In this document: positions 52,719-62,088 of the stretch, one piece after another | Position numbering within the stretch: the first letter of the stretch is position 1 | Layout of the letters: every line of letters begins with the position of its first letter | NCBI RefSeq assembly: GCF_003716325.1 | Contig: NZ_RDSR01000018.1 | Span: 1-62,088 of the forward strand | DNA length: 62,088 nt | Reading direction: 5' to 3' | Source of the DNA: Cryobacterium tepidiphilum | GTDB lineage: Bacteria > Actinomycetota > Actinomycetes > Actinomycetales > Microbacteriaceae | Program-made: the position numbers and the translations under genes | The notes under the pieces: model-generated | What the model was told of the DNA's origin: nothing | What the model saw: the letters and a program-made list of their open reading frames with translations, nothing else | Database searches by the model: none

Positions 52719-53378
52719 ATGTCTTACTCCGATACCAAGACCACCAAGGGTCTGCTCGGCAAGAAGCTCGGCATGACCCAGGTGTGGGACGAGAACAACA
52801 AGCTCGTTCCCGTGACCGTCATCGAGATCAGCCCGAACGTAGTCACCCAGATTCGCACCACTGAGGTCGACGGATACAACGGCGTTCAGATCGCCGCCGG
52901 CGCCATCGACCCCCGCAAGGTGAACAAGCCCGCATCGGGCCACTTCGACAAGGCCGGCGTCACGCCGCGCCGTCACCTCACCGAGCTCCGCACAGCGGAT
53001 GCCGCCGAGTACAGCCTGGGCCAGGAGCTCACCGTTGACGGTGTGTTCGAAGCCGGCACCAAGGTCGACGTCGTCGGCACCAGCAAGGGCAAGGGCTTCG
53101 CCGGTGTCATGAAGCGCCACAACTTCAAGGGTGTCTCCGCCTCGCACGGTGCGCACCGCAACCACCGCAAGCCCGGCTCCATCGGCGCCTCCTCGACCCC
53201 CAGCCGTGTCTTCAAGGGCATGCGCATGGCCGGTCGCATGGGTGGCGAGCGTGTCACCGTCCTGAACCTCAAGGTTCACGCGGTCGACGCCGAGAAGGGC
53301 CTCCTGCTGGTCAAGGGTGCCGTTCCCGGTGCTCGTGGCCGCCTCGTATTCGTCCGCAACGCAGTGAAGGGGGCGTAG
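52719..53378 (+). CDS. rplC: 50S ribosomal protein L3
   Basis: L3 (219 residues) is one of the two 50S assembly initiators and reaches the peptidyl transferase centre. It has [17 protein letters not shown] and the loop [34 protein letters not shown]. The ATG follows AAGGGA at short spacing, 8 bases after rpsJ. The rare-codon word GCGGATGCC occurs within it. Confidence 0.98.
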   Translation: MSYSDTKTTKGLLGKKLGMTQVWDENNKLVPVTVIEISPNVVTQIRTTEVDGYNGVQIAAGAIDPRKVNKPASGHFDKAGVTPRRHLTELRTADAAEYSLGQELTVDGVFEAGTKVDVVGTSKGKGFAGVMKRHNFKGVSASHGAHRNHRKPGSIGASSTPSRVFKGMRMAGRMGGERVTVLNLKVHAVDAEKGLLLVKGAVPGARGRLVFVRNAVKGA

Positions 53379-53382
53379 CACT

Positions 53383-54033
53383 ATGCCTACCAACCTCGAC
53401 GTCATCGACGCCAAGGGCGCGAAGGCCGGCTCGGTCGAGCTGCCCGCCGCTCTCTTCGATGTTCAGACCAACATCCCGCTGATCCACCAGGTCGTCGTCG
53501 CGCAGCTCGCTGCCGCACGCCAGGGCACGCACAAGACCAAGGGCCGTGGCGAGGTCTCCGGTGCCGGCCGCAAGCCGTTCAAGCAGAAGGGAACCGGTCG
53601 TGCCCGCCAGGGCTCGATCCGCGCCCCCCAGATGACCGGTGGTGGCATCGTGCACGGCCCGACGCCGCGCAGCTACGACCAGCGCACCCCCAAGAAGATG
53701 ATCGCCGCCGCCCTGCTCGGCTCGCTCTCCGACCGCGCCCGCGGCGGACGCGTGCACGTGGTCGAGGCCCTCTTCTCGGGTGAGACCCCCAGCACGAAGG
53801 CCGCCCTCGAGGTGCTCACCCAGGTCGCCAGCAGCAAGCACGTGCTGATCGTCCTCGAGCGCACCGACGAGCTCACCCTCCGCAGCGTTCGCAACGTCCC
53901 GACCGTGCACGTGCTCGCCTGGGACCAGCTGAACGCGTACGACGTGCTCGTCAGCGACGACATCGTCTTCACCAAGGGCGCCTTCGAGGCGTTCGTCGCG
54001 GCGAAGACCAAGAAGGAAGAGGTGTCCGCATAA
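53383..54033 (+). CDS. rplD: 50S ribosomal protein L4
   Basis: L4 (216 residues) lines the exit tunnel with its extended loop [26 protein letters not shown], which is intact. It begins 4 bases after rplC and its stop shares one base with the rplW ATG. In E. coli L4 represses its own operon; here no matching leader could be confirmed. Confidence 0.98.
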   Translation: MPTNLDVIDAKGAKAGSVELPAALFDVQTNIPLIHQVVVAQLAAARQGTHKTKGRGEVSGAGRKPFKQKGTGRARQGSIRAPQMTGGGIVHGPTPRSYDQRTPKKMIAAALLGSLSDRARGGRVHVVEALFSGETPSTKAALEVLTQVASSKHVLIVLERTDELTLRSVRNVPTVHVLAWDQLNAYDVLVSDDIVFTKGAFEAFVAAKTKKEEVSA

Positions 54034-54335
54034 TGGCTACCGCTATCAACAAGGACCCCCGCGACGTCATCATCGCGCCCGTCGTCTCCGAGAAGAGCTA
54101 CGGCCTGATCGACGAGGGCAAGTACACCTTCATCGTGGACCCGCGCTCCAACAAGACCGAGATCAAGCTCGCCATCGAGAAGATCTTCAAGGTCGAGGTC
54201 GCGTCGATCAACACGCTGAACCGCGTCGGCAAGACCCGTCGCACCAAGTTCGGCATCGGCAAGCGCAAAGACACCAAGCGTGCCATCGTCACGCTCAAGT
54301 CCGGTTCCATCGACATCTTCACGGCCGTCGGCTAA
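54033..54335 (+). CDS. rplW: 50S ribosomal protein L23
   Basis: L23 (100 residues) sits at the tunnel exit, where trigger factor and SRP dock. It has [20 protein letters not shown] and [24 protein letters not shown]. It overlaps the rplD stop (TAATG). Confidence 0.97.
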   Translation: MATAINKDPRDVIIAPVVSEKSYGLIDEGKYTFIVDPRSNKTEIKLAIEKIFKVEVASINTLNRVGKTRRTKFGIGKRKDTKRAIVTLKSGSIDIFTAVG

Positions 54336-54359
54336 CGGCACGGATTAGAGGAATAAGAA

Positions 54360-55199
54360 ATGGCTATTCGTAAGTACAAGCCCACGACCCCCGGTCGTCG
54401 CGGATCTTCTGTTGCGGACTTCGCAGAGATCACCCGCTCGACGCCCGAGAAGTCGCTGCTTCGTCCCCTGTCCAAGACCGGTGGCCGCAACAACCAGGGC
54501 CGCATCACCACCCGTCACATCGGTGGTGGCCACAAGCGCCAGTACCGCGTCATCGACTTCCGTCGCAATGACAAGGACGGCATCAACGCCAAGGTCGCTC
54601 ACATCGAGTACGACCCCAACCGCACCGCGCGCATCGCGCTGCTGCACTACGTTGACGGCACCAAGCGCTACATCCTTGCCCCGACGAAGCTCGCCCAGGG
54701 CGACATCGTCGAGTCGGGTGCCGGCGCTGACATCAAGCCGGGCAACAACCTGCCGCTGAAGAACATCCCGACCGGTACCGTGATCCACGCGATCGAGCTC
54801 AAGCCCGGTGGCGGCGCCAAGATGGCCCGCTCCGCCGGTGCCTCGGTGCGCCTCGTCGCCAAGGACGGCCCCTACGCGCAGCTGCGCCTGCCGTCCGGTG
54901 AGATCCGCAACGTCGACGCCCGCTGCCGCGCCACGATCGGTGAGGTCGGCAACGCCGAGCAGTCCAACATCAACTGGGGCAAGGCCGGCCGCATGCGCTG
55001 GAAGGGCGTCCGCCCGACCGTGCGTGGTGTCGCCATGAACCCGGTCGACCACCCGCACGGTGGTGGTGAGGGCAAGACGTCCGGTGGACGTCACCCGGTG
55101 ACCCCCTGGGGCCAGAAGGAAGGCCGCACCCGCCACCCGAACAAGGAAAGCGACAAGCTCATCGTTCGTCGCCGTACCGTCGGCAAGAAGCGTAAGTAG
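54360..55199 (+). CDS. rplB: 50S ribosomal protein L2
   Basis: L2 (279 residues) supports peptidyl transfer. It has [32 protein letters not shown], and [25 protein letters not shown] with the critical C-terminal His. A GAGGAA ribosome site precedes the ATG. Confidence 0.98.
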   Translation: MAIRKYKPTTPGRRGSSVADFAEITRSTPEKSLLRPLSKTGGRNNQGRITTRHIGGGHKRQYRVIDFRRNDKDGINAKVAHIEYDPNRTARIALLHYVDGTKRYILAPTKLAQGDIVESGAGADIKPGNNLPLKNIPTGTVIHAIELKPGGGAKMARSAGASVRLVAKDGPYAQLRLPSGEIRNVDARCRATIGEVGNAEQSNINWGKAGRMRWKGVRPTVRGVAMNPVDHPHGGGEGKTSGGRHPVTPWGQKEGRTRHPNKESDKLIVRRRTVGKKRK

Positions 55200-55208
55200 G
55201 AGTAGACG

Positions 55209-55490
55209 ATGCCACGCAGTCTTAAGAAGGGCCCCTTCGTTGACGACCACCTGCTTCGCAAGGTCGTCTCGGCGAACGAGTCCAAGAGCAAGAACGTAAT
55301 CAAGACCTGGTCGCGCCGGTCGATGATCATCCCCGCCATGTTGGGACACACCATCGCCGTGCACGACGGTCGCAAGCACATCCCGGTGTTCGTCACCGAG
55401 ACCATGGTTGGGCACAAGCTCGGCGAGTTTGCCCCCACCCGCACCTTCCGTGGACACGTGAAGGACGACAAGAAGGGCCGTCGCCGCTAA
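55209..55490 (+). CDS. rpsS: 30S ribosomal protein S19
   Basis: S19 (93 residues) in the 30S head contacts the A-site finger. [19 protein letters not shown] and [20 protein letters not shown] are diagnostic. It follows rplB by nine bases with GGAGTAG. Confidence 0.98.
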   Translation: MPRSLKKGPFVDDHLLRKVVSANESKSKNVIKTWSRRSMIIPAMLGHTIAVHDGRKHIPVFVTETMVGHKLGEFAPTRTFRGHVKDDKKGRRR

Positions 55491-55516
55491 CGCGGTGACG
55501 TGAAGGAGGAGAAGAA

Positions 55517-55882
55517 ATGGTGGAGTCGACCGCACGTGTGCGTCACATCCGCGTCACCCCCCAGAAGGCTCGTCGCGTTGTCGCTTTGATCCGCGGCAAG
55601 CAGGCTCAGGAGGCCCTCGCCATCCTGAAGTTCGCCCCGCAAGGTGCGAGCGAGCCGGTGTACAAGCTCGTCGCCTCGGCCATCGCCAACGCGCGGGTCA
55701 AGGCCGATGCCACGAACACCTACCTGGACGAGCAGGACCTGTACGTGAGCCGCGCGTTCGTGGACGAGGGAACGACGCTCAAGCGTTTCCAGCCCCGCGC
55801 CCAGGGTCGCGCATTCCAGATTTTGAAGCGCACCAGCCACATCACTGTTGTGCTCGCCACTCCTGAGGAGGGTACGAAGTAA
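55517..55882 (+). CDS. rplV: 50S ribosomal protein L22
   Basis: L22 (121 residues) narrows the exit tunnel with L4. It has [13 protein letters not shown] sequence ([18 protein letters not shown]) and the beta-hairpin [25 protein letters not shown] at 55517 follows AAGGAGGA. It overlaps the rpsC ATG by one base. Confidence 0.97.
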   Translation: MVESTARVRHIRVTPQKARRVVALIRGKQAQEALAILKFAPQGASEPVYKLVASAIANARVKADATNTYLDEQDLYVSRAFVDEGTTLKRFQPRAQGRAFQILKRTSHITVVLATPEEGTK

Positions 55883-56640
55883 TGGGTCAGAAAGTAAACC
55901 CTTATGGCTTCCGGTTGGGGATCACCACCGACCACGTGTCGCGTTGGTTCTCCGACAGCACGAAGCCGGGCCAGCGTTACAGCGACTTCGTCGCCGAGGA
56001 CGTCAAGATCCGTCGCCTGCTGTCGACGAGCCTCGACCGTGCGGGCGTGTCCCGCATCGAGATCGAGCGCACCCGTGACCGCGTCCGCGTCGACATCCAC
56101 ACCGCCCGCCCGGGCATTGTGATCGGTCGCCGTGGCGCCGAGGCCGAGCGCATCCGCGCCGACCTCGAGAAGCTCACGAAGAAGCAGATCCAGCTGAACA
56201 TTCTCGAGGTCAAGAACCCCGAGGCCGACGCCCAGCTGGTCGCCCAGGGCATCGCCGAGCAGCTCTCCGCCCGCGTGGCCTTCCGCCGCGCGATGCGCAA
56301 GGGCCTGCAGGGCGCCCAGCGTGCCGGCGCCAAGGGTGTCCGCATCCAGGTCTCCGGCCGCCTCGGCGGCGCCGAGATGAGCCGCTCCGAGTTCTACCGC
56401 GAAGGCCGTGTGCCCCTGCACACCCTGCGCGCGAACATCGACTACGGCTTCTACGAGGCCAAGACCACCTTCGGCCGCATCGGCGTGAAGGTCTGGATCT
56501 ACAAGGGCGACATCACCAACAAGGAACTCGCTCGCGAGCAGGCGAACGCAAAGTCGTCGCGCCCCGAGCGCCGTGACGACCGTCCCCGCCGCGCCCCCCG
56601 CGCAGCCGAGGCTCCGGTCGCAGCAGGAGTTGAGGCATAA
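55882..56640 (+). CDS. rpsC: 30S ribosomal protein S3
   Basis: S3 (252 residues) is part of the mRNA entry helicase region. It has [18 protein letters not shown], the KH loop [22 protein letters not shown] and [26 protein letters not shown]. The C-terminal 35 residues (Arg/Ala/Pro-rich) form a disordered tail longer than that of E. coli S3. Confidence 0.98.
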   Translation: MGQKVNPYGFRLGITTDHVSRWFSDSTKPGQRYSDFVAEDVKIRRLLSTSLDRAGVSRIEIERTRDRVRVDIHTARPGIVIGRRGAEAERIRADLEKLTKKQIQLNILEVKNPEADAQLVAQGIAEQLSARVAFRRAMRKGLQGAQRAGAKGVRIQVSGRLGGAEMSRSEFYREGRVPLHTLRANIDYGFYEAKTTFGRIGVKVWIYKGDITNKELAREQANAKSSRPERRDDRPRRAPRAAEAPVAAGVEA

Positions 56641-56642
56641 CC

Positions 56643-57062
56643 ATGTTGATTCCACGCAGAGTCAAGCACCGCAAGCAGCACCACCCCGGCCGTAGCGGCC
56701 AAGCCACCGGTGGCACCGAGGTGTCGTTCGGCGAGTACGGCATCCAGGCCCTCACGCCTGCCTATGTGACCAACCGTCAGATCGAGTCCGCTCGTATCGC
56801 CATGACCCGTCACATCAAGCGTGGCGGAAAGGTCTGGATCAACATCTACCCCGACCGTCCGCTCACGAAGAAGCCTGCTGAGACCCGCATGGGTTCCGGT
56901 AAGGGTTCGCCCGAGTGGTGGGTCGCCAACGTCAAGCCGGGCCGCGTGCTCTTCGAGTTGAGCGGTGTCAACGAGACCGTCGCTCGCGAGGCGCTCACCC
57001 GTGCCATTCACAAGCTGCCGCTCAAGGCACGCATCATCAAGCGCGAGGAGGGCGACGCATAA
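56643..57062 (+). CDS. rplP: 50S ribosomal protein L16
   Basis: L16 (139 residues) orients the A-site tRNA. It has [19 protein letters not shown] and [25 protein letters not shown]. The stop shares one base with the rpmC ATG (TAATG). Confidence 0.98.
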   Translation: MLIPRRVKHRKQHHPGRSGQATGGTEVSFGEYGIQALTPAYVTNRQIESARIAMTRHIKRGGKVWINIYPDRPLTKKPAETRMGSGKGSPEWWVANVKPGRVLFELSGVNETVAREALTRAIHKLPLKARIIKREEGDA

Positions 57063-57394
57063 TGGCGATCGGATCCAAGGAGCTCGCCGCAGACGAGCTC
57101 GACACTTTTGACGAGGTACGTCTCGTCGACGAGTTGAAGAAGGCCAAGGAAGAGCTGTTCAACCTGCGCTTCCAGTCCGCCACCGGACAGCTCGAAAGCC
57201 ACGGCCGCCTGCGCGCCGTCAAGCGCGACATCGCTCGCATCTACACCGTCATCCGTGAGCGGGAGCTCGGCATCCGTGCCACGCCCGTCGCTGAGGCGGC
57301 GCCGGCCAAGGCCGAGAAGAAGACCAAGAAGGCCAAGGCCGAGGCTCCTGCAACGGATGCCGCGGCTGACGCCGACGAAACGAAGGAGGCCTAG
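57062..57394 (+). CDS. rpmC: 50S ribosomal protein L29 with C-terminal extension
   Basis: The L29 core (about residues 5-75: [51 protein letters not shown] helices) is complete. The protein is 110 residues, about 40 longer than usual, because of an Ala/Lys/Asp-rich tail. It binds at the tunnel exit near L23. The start is fixed by TAATG overlap with rplP. Confidence 0.95.
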   Translation: MAIGSKELAADELDTFDEVRLVDELKKAKEELFNLRFQSATGQLESHGRLRAVKRDIARIYTVIRERELGIRATPVAEAAPAKAEKKTKKAKAEAPATDAAADADETKEA

Positions 57395-57396
57395 TC

Positions 57397-57690
57397 ATGG
57401 CGAAGAGTGACGAGAAGGTCGTCGCAGCCGAGGGCCTCGTCCGCGGCTACCGCAAGACGCTCCGTGGGTACGTGACCAGCGACAAGATGGACAAGACCAT
57501 CGTCGTCGAGGTCGAGGACCGCGTGAAGCACCCGCTGTACGGCAAGGTCATCCGCCGTACGTCCAAGCTCAAGGCGCACGACGAGGCGAACACCGCCGGC
57601 ATCGGCGACCTGGTCCTGATCAGTGAGACCCGTCCGCTCAGCGCCTCCAAGCGCTGGCGCCTGGTCGAGATTCTCGAGAAGGCCAAGTAA
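57397..57690 (+). CDS. rpsQ: 30S ribosomal protein S17
   Basis: S17 (97 residues) binds 16S helices 7 and 11. It has [39 protein letters not shown] and a short N-terminal extension. It follows rpmC by two bases, with AAGGAGG inside the rpmC end. Confidence 0.97.
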   Translation: MAKSDEKVVAAEGLVRGYRKTLRGYVTSDKMDKTIVVEVEDRVKHPLYGKVIRRTSKLKAHDEANTAGIGDLVLISETRPLSASKRWRLVEILEKAK

Positions 57691-57723
57691 GCCTCGCGCT
57701 TGCTTGATAGAAGGAGTTAGAAA

Positions 57724-58092
57724 GTGCTTCAGCAAGAATCACGACTCAAGGTTGCCGACAACACCGGTGCCAAGGAACTGCTGACGATCCGCGTCCTCGG
57801 TGGCTCCGGCCGTCGTTACGCCGGCCTCGGCGACGTCATCGTCGCCACGGTCAAGGACGCCATCCCCGGCGGCAACGTCAAGAAGGGTGATGTCGTCAAG
57901 GCGGTCATCGTTCGCACCAAGAAGCAGACCCGTCGTCCCGACGGTTCGTACATCAAGTTCGATGAGAACGCCGCAGTGATCCTGAAGGGTGACGGTGACC
58001 CCCGCGGAACCCGCATCTTCGGACCGGTCGGTCGCGAACTCCGCGACAAGAAGTTCATGAAGATCATTTCGCTGGCGCCGGAGGTTATCTAG
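57724..58092 (+). CDS. rplN: 50S ribosomal protein L14
   Basis: L14 (122 residues) lies at the subunit interface. It has [37 protein letters not shown] and the C-terminal [27 protein letters not shown] at 57724 follows AAGGAG. It marks the start of the spc-type gene order. Confidence 0.98.
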   Translation: MLQQESRLKVADNTGAKELLTIRVLGGSGRRYAGLGDVIVATVKDAIPGGNVKKGDVVKAVIVRTKKQTRRPDGSYIKFDENAAVILKGDGDPRGTRIFGPVGRELRDKKFMKIISLAPEVI

Positions 58093-58094
58093 TC

Positions 58095-58454
58095 ATGGCG
58101 AACATCAAGAAGGGTGACCTGGTCCAGGTCATCAGCGGACGGTCCCAGGCACGCGGCGGAGACCGCGGCAAGCAGGGGAAGGTCATCGAGGTGCAGGTCG
58201 AGAAGAACCGCGTCATCGTCGAGGGCATCAACTTCGTCACGAAGCACGTGCGCGTCGGCCAGACCCAGCGCGGCAGCAAGACCGGTGGCATCGAGACCGT
58301 CGAGGCCCCGATCCACGTGTCCAACGTCGCGATCGTCGACCCCGAGACCAAGAAGCCGACGCGCGTCGGCTTCCGCAACGAAGAGGTAACGAAGGACGGC
58401 GTCACCAAGACGGTCCGCGTTCGTTACGCCAAGAAGAGCGGTAAGGACCTGTAA
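58095..58454 (+). CDS. rplX: 50S ribosomal protein L24
   Basis: L24 (119 residues) starts 50S assembly near the tunnel exit. A KOW motif ([26 protein letters not shown]) and [12 protein letters not shown] are visible. The loop carries a short Arg/Gly insertion. The stop overlaps the rplE ATG (TAATG). Confidence 0.97.
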   Translation: MANIKKGDLVQVISGRSQARGGDRGKQGKVIEVQVEKNRVIVEGINFVTKHVRVGQTQRGSKTGGIETVEAPIHVSNVAIVDPETKKPTRVGFRNEEVTKDGVTKTVRVRYAKKSGKDL

Positions 58455-59038
58455 TGACTGACACTGCAGTAGCTGGCAAAATCCAGCCGCGTCTCAAGCA
58501 GAAGTACCGCGCTGAGATCTCGCCCGCCCTCGCGAAGGAATTCGGGTTCACCAACGTCAACCAGGTCCCCGGACTGGTGAAGATCGTGGTGAACATGGGC
58601 GTCGGCGAGGCGGCGCGTGACGGCAAGATCATCGACGGCGCCGTCGCCGACCTCACCAAGATCACCGGCCAGAAGCCGCAGGTCACCAAGGCACGCAAGT
58701 CGATCGCGCAGTTCAAGCTGCGCGAGGGACAGCCCATCGGCGCGCACGTCACCCTGCGTGGCGACCGCATGTGGGAGTTCCTCGACCGGCTGCTGAGCCT
58801 CGCGCTTCCCCGTATCCGCGACTTCCGCGGCCTCTCGGCCACGCAGTTCGACGGCAGCGGCAACTACACCTTCGGTCTCACCGAGCAGGTCATGTTCCAC
58901 GAGATCGACCAGGACCGCATCGACCGTGTCCGCGGTATGGACATCACCGTCGTGACGTCCGCCAAGTCGGATGACGAGGGCCGCGCGCTGCTCAAGGCGC
59001 TGGGCTTCCCGTTCAAGACGGCGGAGAACCAGCAGTAA
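58454..59038 (+). CDS. rplE: 50S ribosomal protein L5
   Basis: L5 (194 residues) binds 5S rRNA and the P-site tRNA. It has [58 protein letters not shown], and the C-terminal [27 protein letters not shown]. In many actinobacteria rpsN follows; here the next 98 bases hold only a hairpin and then rpsH. Confidence 0.98.
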   Translation: MTDTAVAGKIQPRLKQKYRAEISPALAKEFGFTNVNQVPGLVKIVVNMGVGEAARDGKIIDGAVADLTKITGQKPQVTKARKSIAQFKLREGQPIGAHVTLRGDRMWEFLDRLLSLALPRIRDFRGLSATQFDGSGNYTFGLTEQVMFHEIDQDRIDRVRGMDITVVTSAKSDDEGRALLKALGFPFKTAENQQ

Positions 59039-59049
59039 CACCGCACCAC

Positions 59050-59075
59050 AGGGGCTGATCAATCGTTCAGCCCCT
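59050..59075 (+). terminator. Hairpin where rpsN would be expected
   Basis: AGGGGCTGA (59050-59058) is mirrored exactly by TCAGCCCCT (59067-59075) around an 8-base loop. There is no T-run. It divides rplE and rpsH and may weaken read-through. Confidence 0.5.
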
Positions 59076-59136
59076 CACCACCACAGGTCGTCATCCGTGT
59101 ACCGGGTGAACGAAACCAGGCGAGAAAGGCACCACA

Positions 59137-59535
59137 ATGACAATGACAGATCCGGTCGCAGACATGCTGACCAGACTGCGCAACGCAAATTCGGCATTCC
59201 ACGACACCGTGTCCATGCCCCACAGCAAGCTCAAGGCGCACATCGCCGACATCCTGAAGTCTGAGGGTTACATCTCGGGCTGGGACGTCGCCGACGCCGA
59301 GGTGGGGAAGACCCTCACGCTGAGCCTCAAGTACGGCCCGAACCGCGAGCGCTCCATCGTGGGCATCAAGCGCGTCTCCAAGCCCGGTCTCCGGGTGTAC
59401 GCGAAGTCGACCGAGATCCCCACCGTCATCGGCGGCCTCGGCGTTGCCATCCTGTCCACCTCCAGCGGTCTGCTCACCGACCGCCAGGCCGAGAAGAAGG
59501 GCGTAGGCGGAGAAGTCCTCGCCTACGTGTGGTAG
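59137..59535 (+). CDS. rpsH: 30S ribosomal protein S8
   Basis: S8 (132 residues) binds the 16S central domain and in E. coli represses the spc operon. It has [44 protein letters not shown] and the C-terminal [26 protein letters not shown]. The ATG follows AAAGG. Confidence 0.98.
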   Translation: MTMTDPVADMLTRLRNANSAFHDTVSMPHSKLKAHIADILKSEGYISGWDVADAEVGKTLTLSLKYGPNRERSIVGIKRVSKPGLRVYAKSTEIPTVIGGLGVAILSTSSGLLTDRQAEKKGVGGEVLAYVW

Positions 59536-59541
59536 CCGACA

Positions 59542-60078
59542 ATGTCACGAATCGGACGACTTCCCATCGAGATCCCCGCGGGGGTCACCGTCACGGCTGA
59601 CGACCAGCTCGTCACCGTCAAGGGCCCGAAGGGCGAGCTCTCGCTCACCGTCGCCAGCCCGATCGAGGTCAACATCGAAGATGGCCAGGTGCTGGTCACC
59701 CGCCCGGACGACGAGCGCGAGTCGCGTTCGCTGCACGGCCTGACCCGTACCCTGATCGCCAACCAGATCGTCGGGGTTACCCAGGGTTACACCAAGGGCC
59801 TCGAGATCGTCGGCACCGGTTACCGCGTCGCCCAGAAGGGCACGGCGGTCGAGTTCGCCCTCGGCTTCTCGCACCCGGTCGTCGTCGAACCGCCCGCAGG
59901 GATCAGCCTGACCGTCGAGGGCAACACCAAGCTCACGGTCAGCGGCATCGACAAGCAGGCCGTCGGCGAGGTCGCCGCCAACATCCGTAAGATTCGCAAG
60001 CCTGAGCCGTACAAGGGCAAGGGTGTGCGTTACGCCGGCGAGAATGTTCGCCGCAAGGCCGGAAAGAGTGGTAAGTAA
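59542..60078 (+). CDS. rplF: 50S ribosomal protein L6
   Basis: L6 (178 residues) lies near the sarcin-ricin loop. It has [52 protein letters not shown] and [26 protein letters not shown]. It begins six bases after rpsH. Confidence 0.98.
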   Translation: MSRIGRLPIEIPAGVTVTADDQLVTVKGPKGELSLTVASPIEVNIEDGQVLVTRPDDERESRSLHGLTRTLIANQIVGVTQGYTKGLEIVGTGYRVAQKGTAVEFALGFSHPVVVEPPAGISLTVEGNTKLTVSGIDKQAVGEVAANIRKIRKPEPYKGKGVRYAGENVRRKAGKSGK

Positions 60079-60080
60079 CC

Positions 60081-60452
60081 ATGGGTCTCGGAACTAGAGG
60101 CAAGAGCAAGTCGGCTGCACGGTCACGCCGGCACACCCGTCTTCGCAAGAAGGTCGTGGGCACCGCGGTTCGTCCGCGCCTGGTCGTCACCCGTTCGGCC
60201 CGCCACGTCTTCGTGCAGGTCGTCGACGACAGCAAGGGTTTCACCCTCGCGTCCGCGTCGACCCTCGAGGCCGACATGCGCACCTTCGACGGTGACAAGA
60301 CCGCCAAGGCGCACAAGGTCGGCGAACTCGTCGCCGAGCGCGCGAAGGCTGCCGGCATCGATGCAGTCGTATTTGACCGTGGAGGTAGCAAGTACGCGGG
60401 TCGCGTCGCTGCTATCGCCGAGGGAGCTCGAGAGGGTGGATTGAACCTGTGA
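60081..60452 (+). CDS. rplR: 50S ribosomal protein L18
   Basis: L18 (123 residues) attaches 5S rRNA. It has [37 protein letters not shown] and the end [28 protein letters not shown]. It begins two bases after rplF and its stop overlaps the rpsE GTG (GTGA). Confidence 0.97.
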   Translation: MGLGTRGKSKSAARSRRHTRLRKKVVGTAVRPRLVVTRSARHVFVQVVDDSKGFTLASASTLEADMRTFDGDKTAKAHKVGELVAERAKAAGIDAVVFDRGGSKYAGRVAAIAEGAREGGLNL

Positions 60453-61156
60453 GCACTGAAACGAACAACAAGGAGCAAGAGGTGGCAGCTGTCACTGAAA
60501 CGCCCGTGGAGACTGCCGCTTCGACGGCACCCCCGCAGAACGAGCCTCGTGAGGCTCGCCGCGGTGGCCGTGAGCGCAACCCCAACCGCGATCGCGGCAG
60601 CCGCGACGCCGACAAGAGCCAGTTCCTGGAGCGCGTCGTCACCATCAACCGCGTCTCCAAGGTCGTCAAGGGTGGACGTCGCTTCAGCTTCACCGCCCTG
60701 GTCGTCGTCGGAGACGGCAACGGACTCGTCGGTGTCGGCTACGGCAAGGCGCGCGAGGTTCCGACCGCGATCTCCAAGGGTGTCGAGGAGGCGAAGAAGA
60801 ACTTCTTCCGCGTTCCCCGCGTCGGCCTGACCATCCCGCACCCCGTGCAGGGTGAAGCTGCTGCCGGTGTCGTCCTCCTGCGTCCGGCCGCCGCCGGTAC
60901 CGGTGTTATCGCCGGTGGTCCGGTGCGCGCCGTGCTCGAGTGCGCCGGCATCCACGACGTGCTGAGCAAGTCGCTCGGCTCGTCGAACACCATCAACATC
61001 GTGCACGCCACGGTCGAGGCACTGCACCAGCTCGAAGAGCCGCGTGCCGTCGCCGCGCGCCGCGGCCTCGCCTACGAGGACGTGGCTCCGGCCCGTTTCC
61101 TGCGTGCCGAAGCAGCGGCAGCATCCGCTGCTGCGACAGCAAAGGCAGGTGCCTGA
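60449..61156 (+). CDS. rpsE: 30S ribosomal protein S5
   Basis: S5 (235 residues) acts in decoding fidelity. The core starts near residue 58 ([43 protein letters not shown]) and includes [15 protein letters not shown]. About 55 extra N-terminal residues are Glu/Arg/Pro-rich, and an Ala-rich tail ends the protein. GTG overlaps the rplR stop. The stop overlaps rpmD as TGATG. Confidence 0.97.
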   Translation: MSTETNNKEQEVAAVTETPVETAASTAPPQNEPREARRGGRERNPNRDRGSRDADKSQFLERVVTINRVSKVVKGGRRFSFTALVVVGDGNGLVGVGYGKAREVPTAISKGVEEAKKNFFRVPRVGLTIPHPVQGEAAAGVVLLRPAAAGTGVIAGGPVRAVLECAGIHDVLSKSLGSSNTINIVHATVEALHQLEEPRAVAARRGLAYEDVAPARFLRAEAAAASAAATAKAGA

Positions 61157-61341
61157 TGGCCGCGCGCCTCAAGGTGACACAGATCAAGTCCAAAATTAGT
61201 GAGAAGCAGAACCAGCGCGACACGCTTCGCAGCCTGGGACTCAAGCGCATTGGCGACGTCGTCGTTCGCGAGGACAACTCGCAGAACCGCGGTTACGTCA
61301 ACACCGTTGCTCACCTGGTGAAGGTCGAGGAGATTGACTAA
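61156..61341 (+). CDS. rpmD: 50S ribosomal protein L30
   Basis: L30 (61 residues, usual length) has [36 protein letters not shown] and ends [13 protein letters not shown]. It overlaps both neighbours by one base (TGATG and TAATG). Confidence 0.97.
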   Translation: MAARLKVTQIKSKISEKQNQRDTLRSLGLKRIGDVVVREDNSQNRGYVNTVAHLVKVEEID

Positions 61342-62018
61342 TGGCTGACGAGAAGGAAGCCGTCGCGAAGACGGCTGACAAGGCGCCGGCGAAGGCCGCT
61401 GCCGAGAAGGCTCCGGCCAAGGCCAAGGCGCCGACCAAGGCCGCCGCTGACAAGGCTCCGGCGAAGGCCGCTGCCGAGAAGGCCCCGGCCAAGGCTGCTG
61501 CCGACAAGGCGCCCGCAAAGGCTGCCGCGGCCAAGTCCGCGCCCGCCAAGAGCGACGCGCAGGAGCAGACCGAGGCCCGCGAGCACGTGCTGAAGGTGCA
61601 CCACCTTCGCCCCGCTCCCGGGTCGAAGAAGGCGAAGACCCGCGTGGGTCGTGGTGAGGGATCCAAGGGTAAGACCGCGGGTCGTGGTACCAAGGGCACG
61701 AAGGCGCGCTACAGCGTGCGCATCGGGTTCGAAGGTGGCCAGATGCCGCTGCACATGCGCACCCCGAAGCTCCGCGGCTTCAAGAACCCGTTCCGTGTCG
61801 AGTACCAGGTCGTGAACCTGGACCGCCTCGGCGAGCTGTACCCGGCCGGGGGCGACGTCACCGTCGCCGACCTGGTCGCCAAGGGTGCCGTGCGCAACAA
61901 CGAGAAGGTCAAGGTTCTCGGGAACGGCGAGATTGCGGTTAAGCTGAACGTTGCAGTCGACAAGGTCTCCAGCTCTGCTGAGCAGAAGATCGTCGCCGCG
62001 GGTGGGTCTGTCAAGTAA
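61341..62018 (+). CDS. rplO: 50S ribosomal protein L15 with long Ala/Lys/Pro N-terminal repeat
   Basis: The L15 core begins near residue 82 ([36 protein letters not shown]) and is complete to [10 protein letters not shown]. The 225-residue protein is about 75 residues longer than usual because of an N-terminal region made of [10 protein letters not shown]-type nonapeptides, similar to histone-H1-like tails. The start is fixed by a one-base overlap with rpmD. Ribosomal L15 helps late 50S assembly; the tail probably binds rRNA or DNA non-specifically. Confidence 0.95.
   Translation: MADEKEAVAKTADKAPAKAAAEKAPAKAKAPTKAAADKAPAKAAAEKAPAKAAADKAPAKAAAAKSAPAKSDAQEQTEAREHVLKVHHLRPAPGSKKAKTRVGRGEGSKGKTAGRGTKGTKARYSVRIGFEGGQMPLHMRTPKLRGFKNPFRVEYQVVNLDRLGELYPAGGDVTVADLVAKGAVRNNEKVKVLGNGEIAVKLNVAVDKVSSSAEQKIVAAGGSVK
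61380..61540 (+). repeat. Degenerate 27-bp coding repeats at the rplO 5' end
   Basis: Four to five copies of a 27-base unit encode KAPAKAAAE or KAPAKAAAD, with one 18-base insertion (KAKAPT). The length could vary by slippage or recombination. Confidence 0.75.
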
Positions 62019-62036
62019 GTCCGTATAACGTCGGTC

Positions 62037-62088
62037 GAGCTTGCGGGACCACCAATCGAGGAATCGTTGGTGAGATCCCGACAAGCTC
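62037..62088 (+). terminator. Long hairpin after rplO, at the window edge
   Basis: GAGCTTG (62037-62043) pairs with CAAGCTC (62082-62088), CGGGA with TCCCG (62044-62048 and 62076-62080) and CACCAA with TTGGTG (62050-62055 and 62067-62072), with small bulges. It is a possible attenuator before secY, the gene expected next. What follows is outside the window. Confidence 0.5.

Overview
The window is high-GC DNA (roughly two thirds G+C) from an actinobacterium. Gene order, ribosomal protein sequences, leaderless promoters and the recurring GCATCCG/CGGATGC word suggest family Microbacteriaceae. That placement is an inference, and I cannot name the genus.

Layout. 1-4.2 kb: the end of an ABC permease gene facing a minus-strand catabolic operon (M20 amidohydrolase, DUF1028, RidA, flavin monooxygenase). 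4.4-6.4 kb: an HTH regulator and an MFS transporter. 6.5-9.8 kb: pta-ackA (acetyl-phosphate/acetate). 9.8-12.5 kb: a broken AbiEi/DUF559-type gene between two related palindromic repeats, then a sortase-anchored Ig-repeat surface protein. 12.6-18.2 kb: dnaX-recR and lysC-asd. 18.4-26.2 kb: three GGDEF-EAL cyclic-di-GMP proteins. 26.4-30.7 kb: mqo, an intein-bearing Rv2578c-type radical SAM gene with a LexA-like box, a DUF2795 gene and tdk. 30.7-33.6 kb: a NarL-type response regulator and an unusual double-module histidine kinase. 33.8-44.5 kb: a type IV pilus locus (pilB, pilT, pilC, pilin, three minor-pilin-like genes, pilD, pilM, pilN, pilO). 44.7-46.5 kb: two unassigned genes. 46.5-51.2 kb: the str operon (rpsL-rpsG-fusA-tuf). 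51.2-52 kb: an OsmC gene and an MT0933-like small gene. 52.4 kb to the end: the S10 and spc operons (rpsJ to rplO), lacking rpsN between rplE and rpsH.

How it fits together. The c-di-GMP enzymes, the two-component system and the pilus locus form a plausible surface-motility, adhesion or DNA-uptake district. Three CCCCC-N5-GGGGG inverted repeats lie in front of two c-di-GMP genes and the pilin gene, and a looser pair lies in front of pilB, suggesting shared control. CGGATGC/GCATCCG is clearly over-represented on both strands, is often in frame through uncommon codons, and occurs as inverted pairs beside genes, as DNA uptake sequences do in other transformable bacteria. The most striking single gene is the radical SAM gene: its mini-intein interrupts the CX3CX2C iron-sulfur motif exactly at the third cysteine, and its promoter, apparently leaderless, overlaps a LexA-type box.

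Coordinates come from reading the sequence. Family names rest on recognised motifs and no database search was run.
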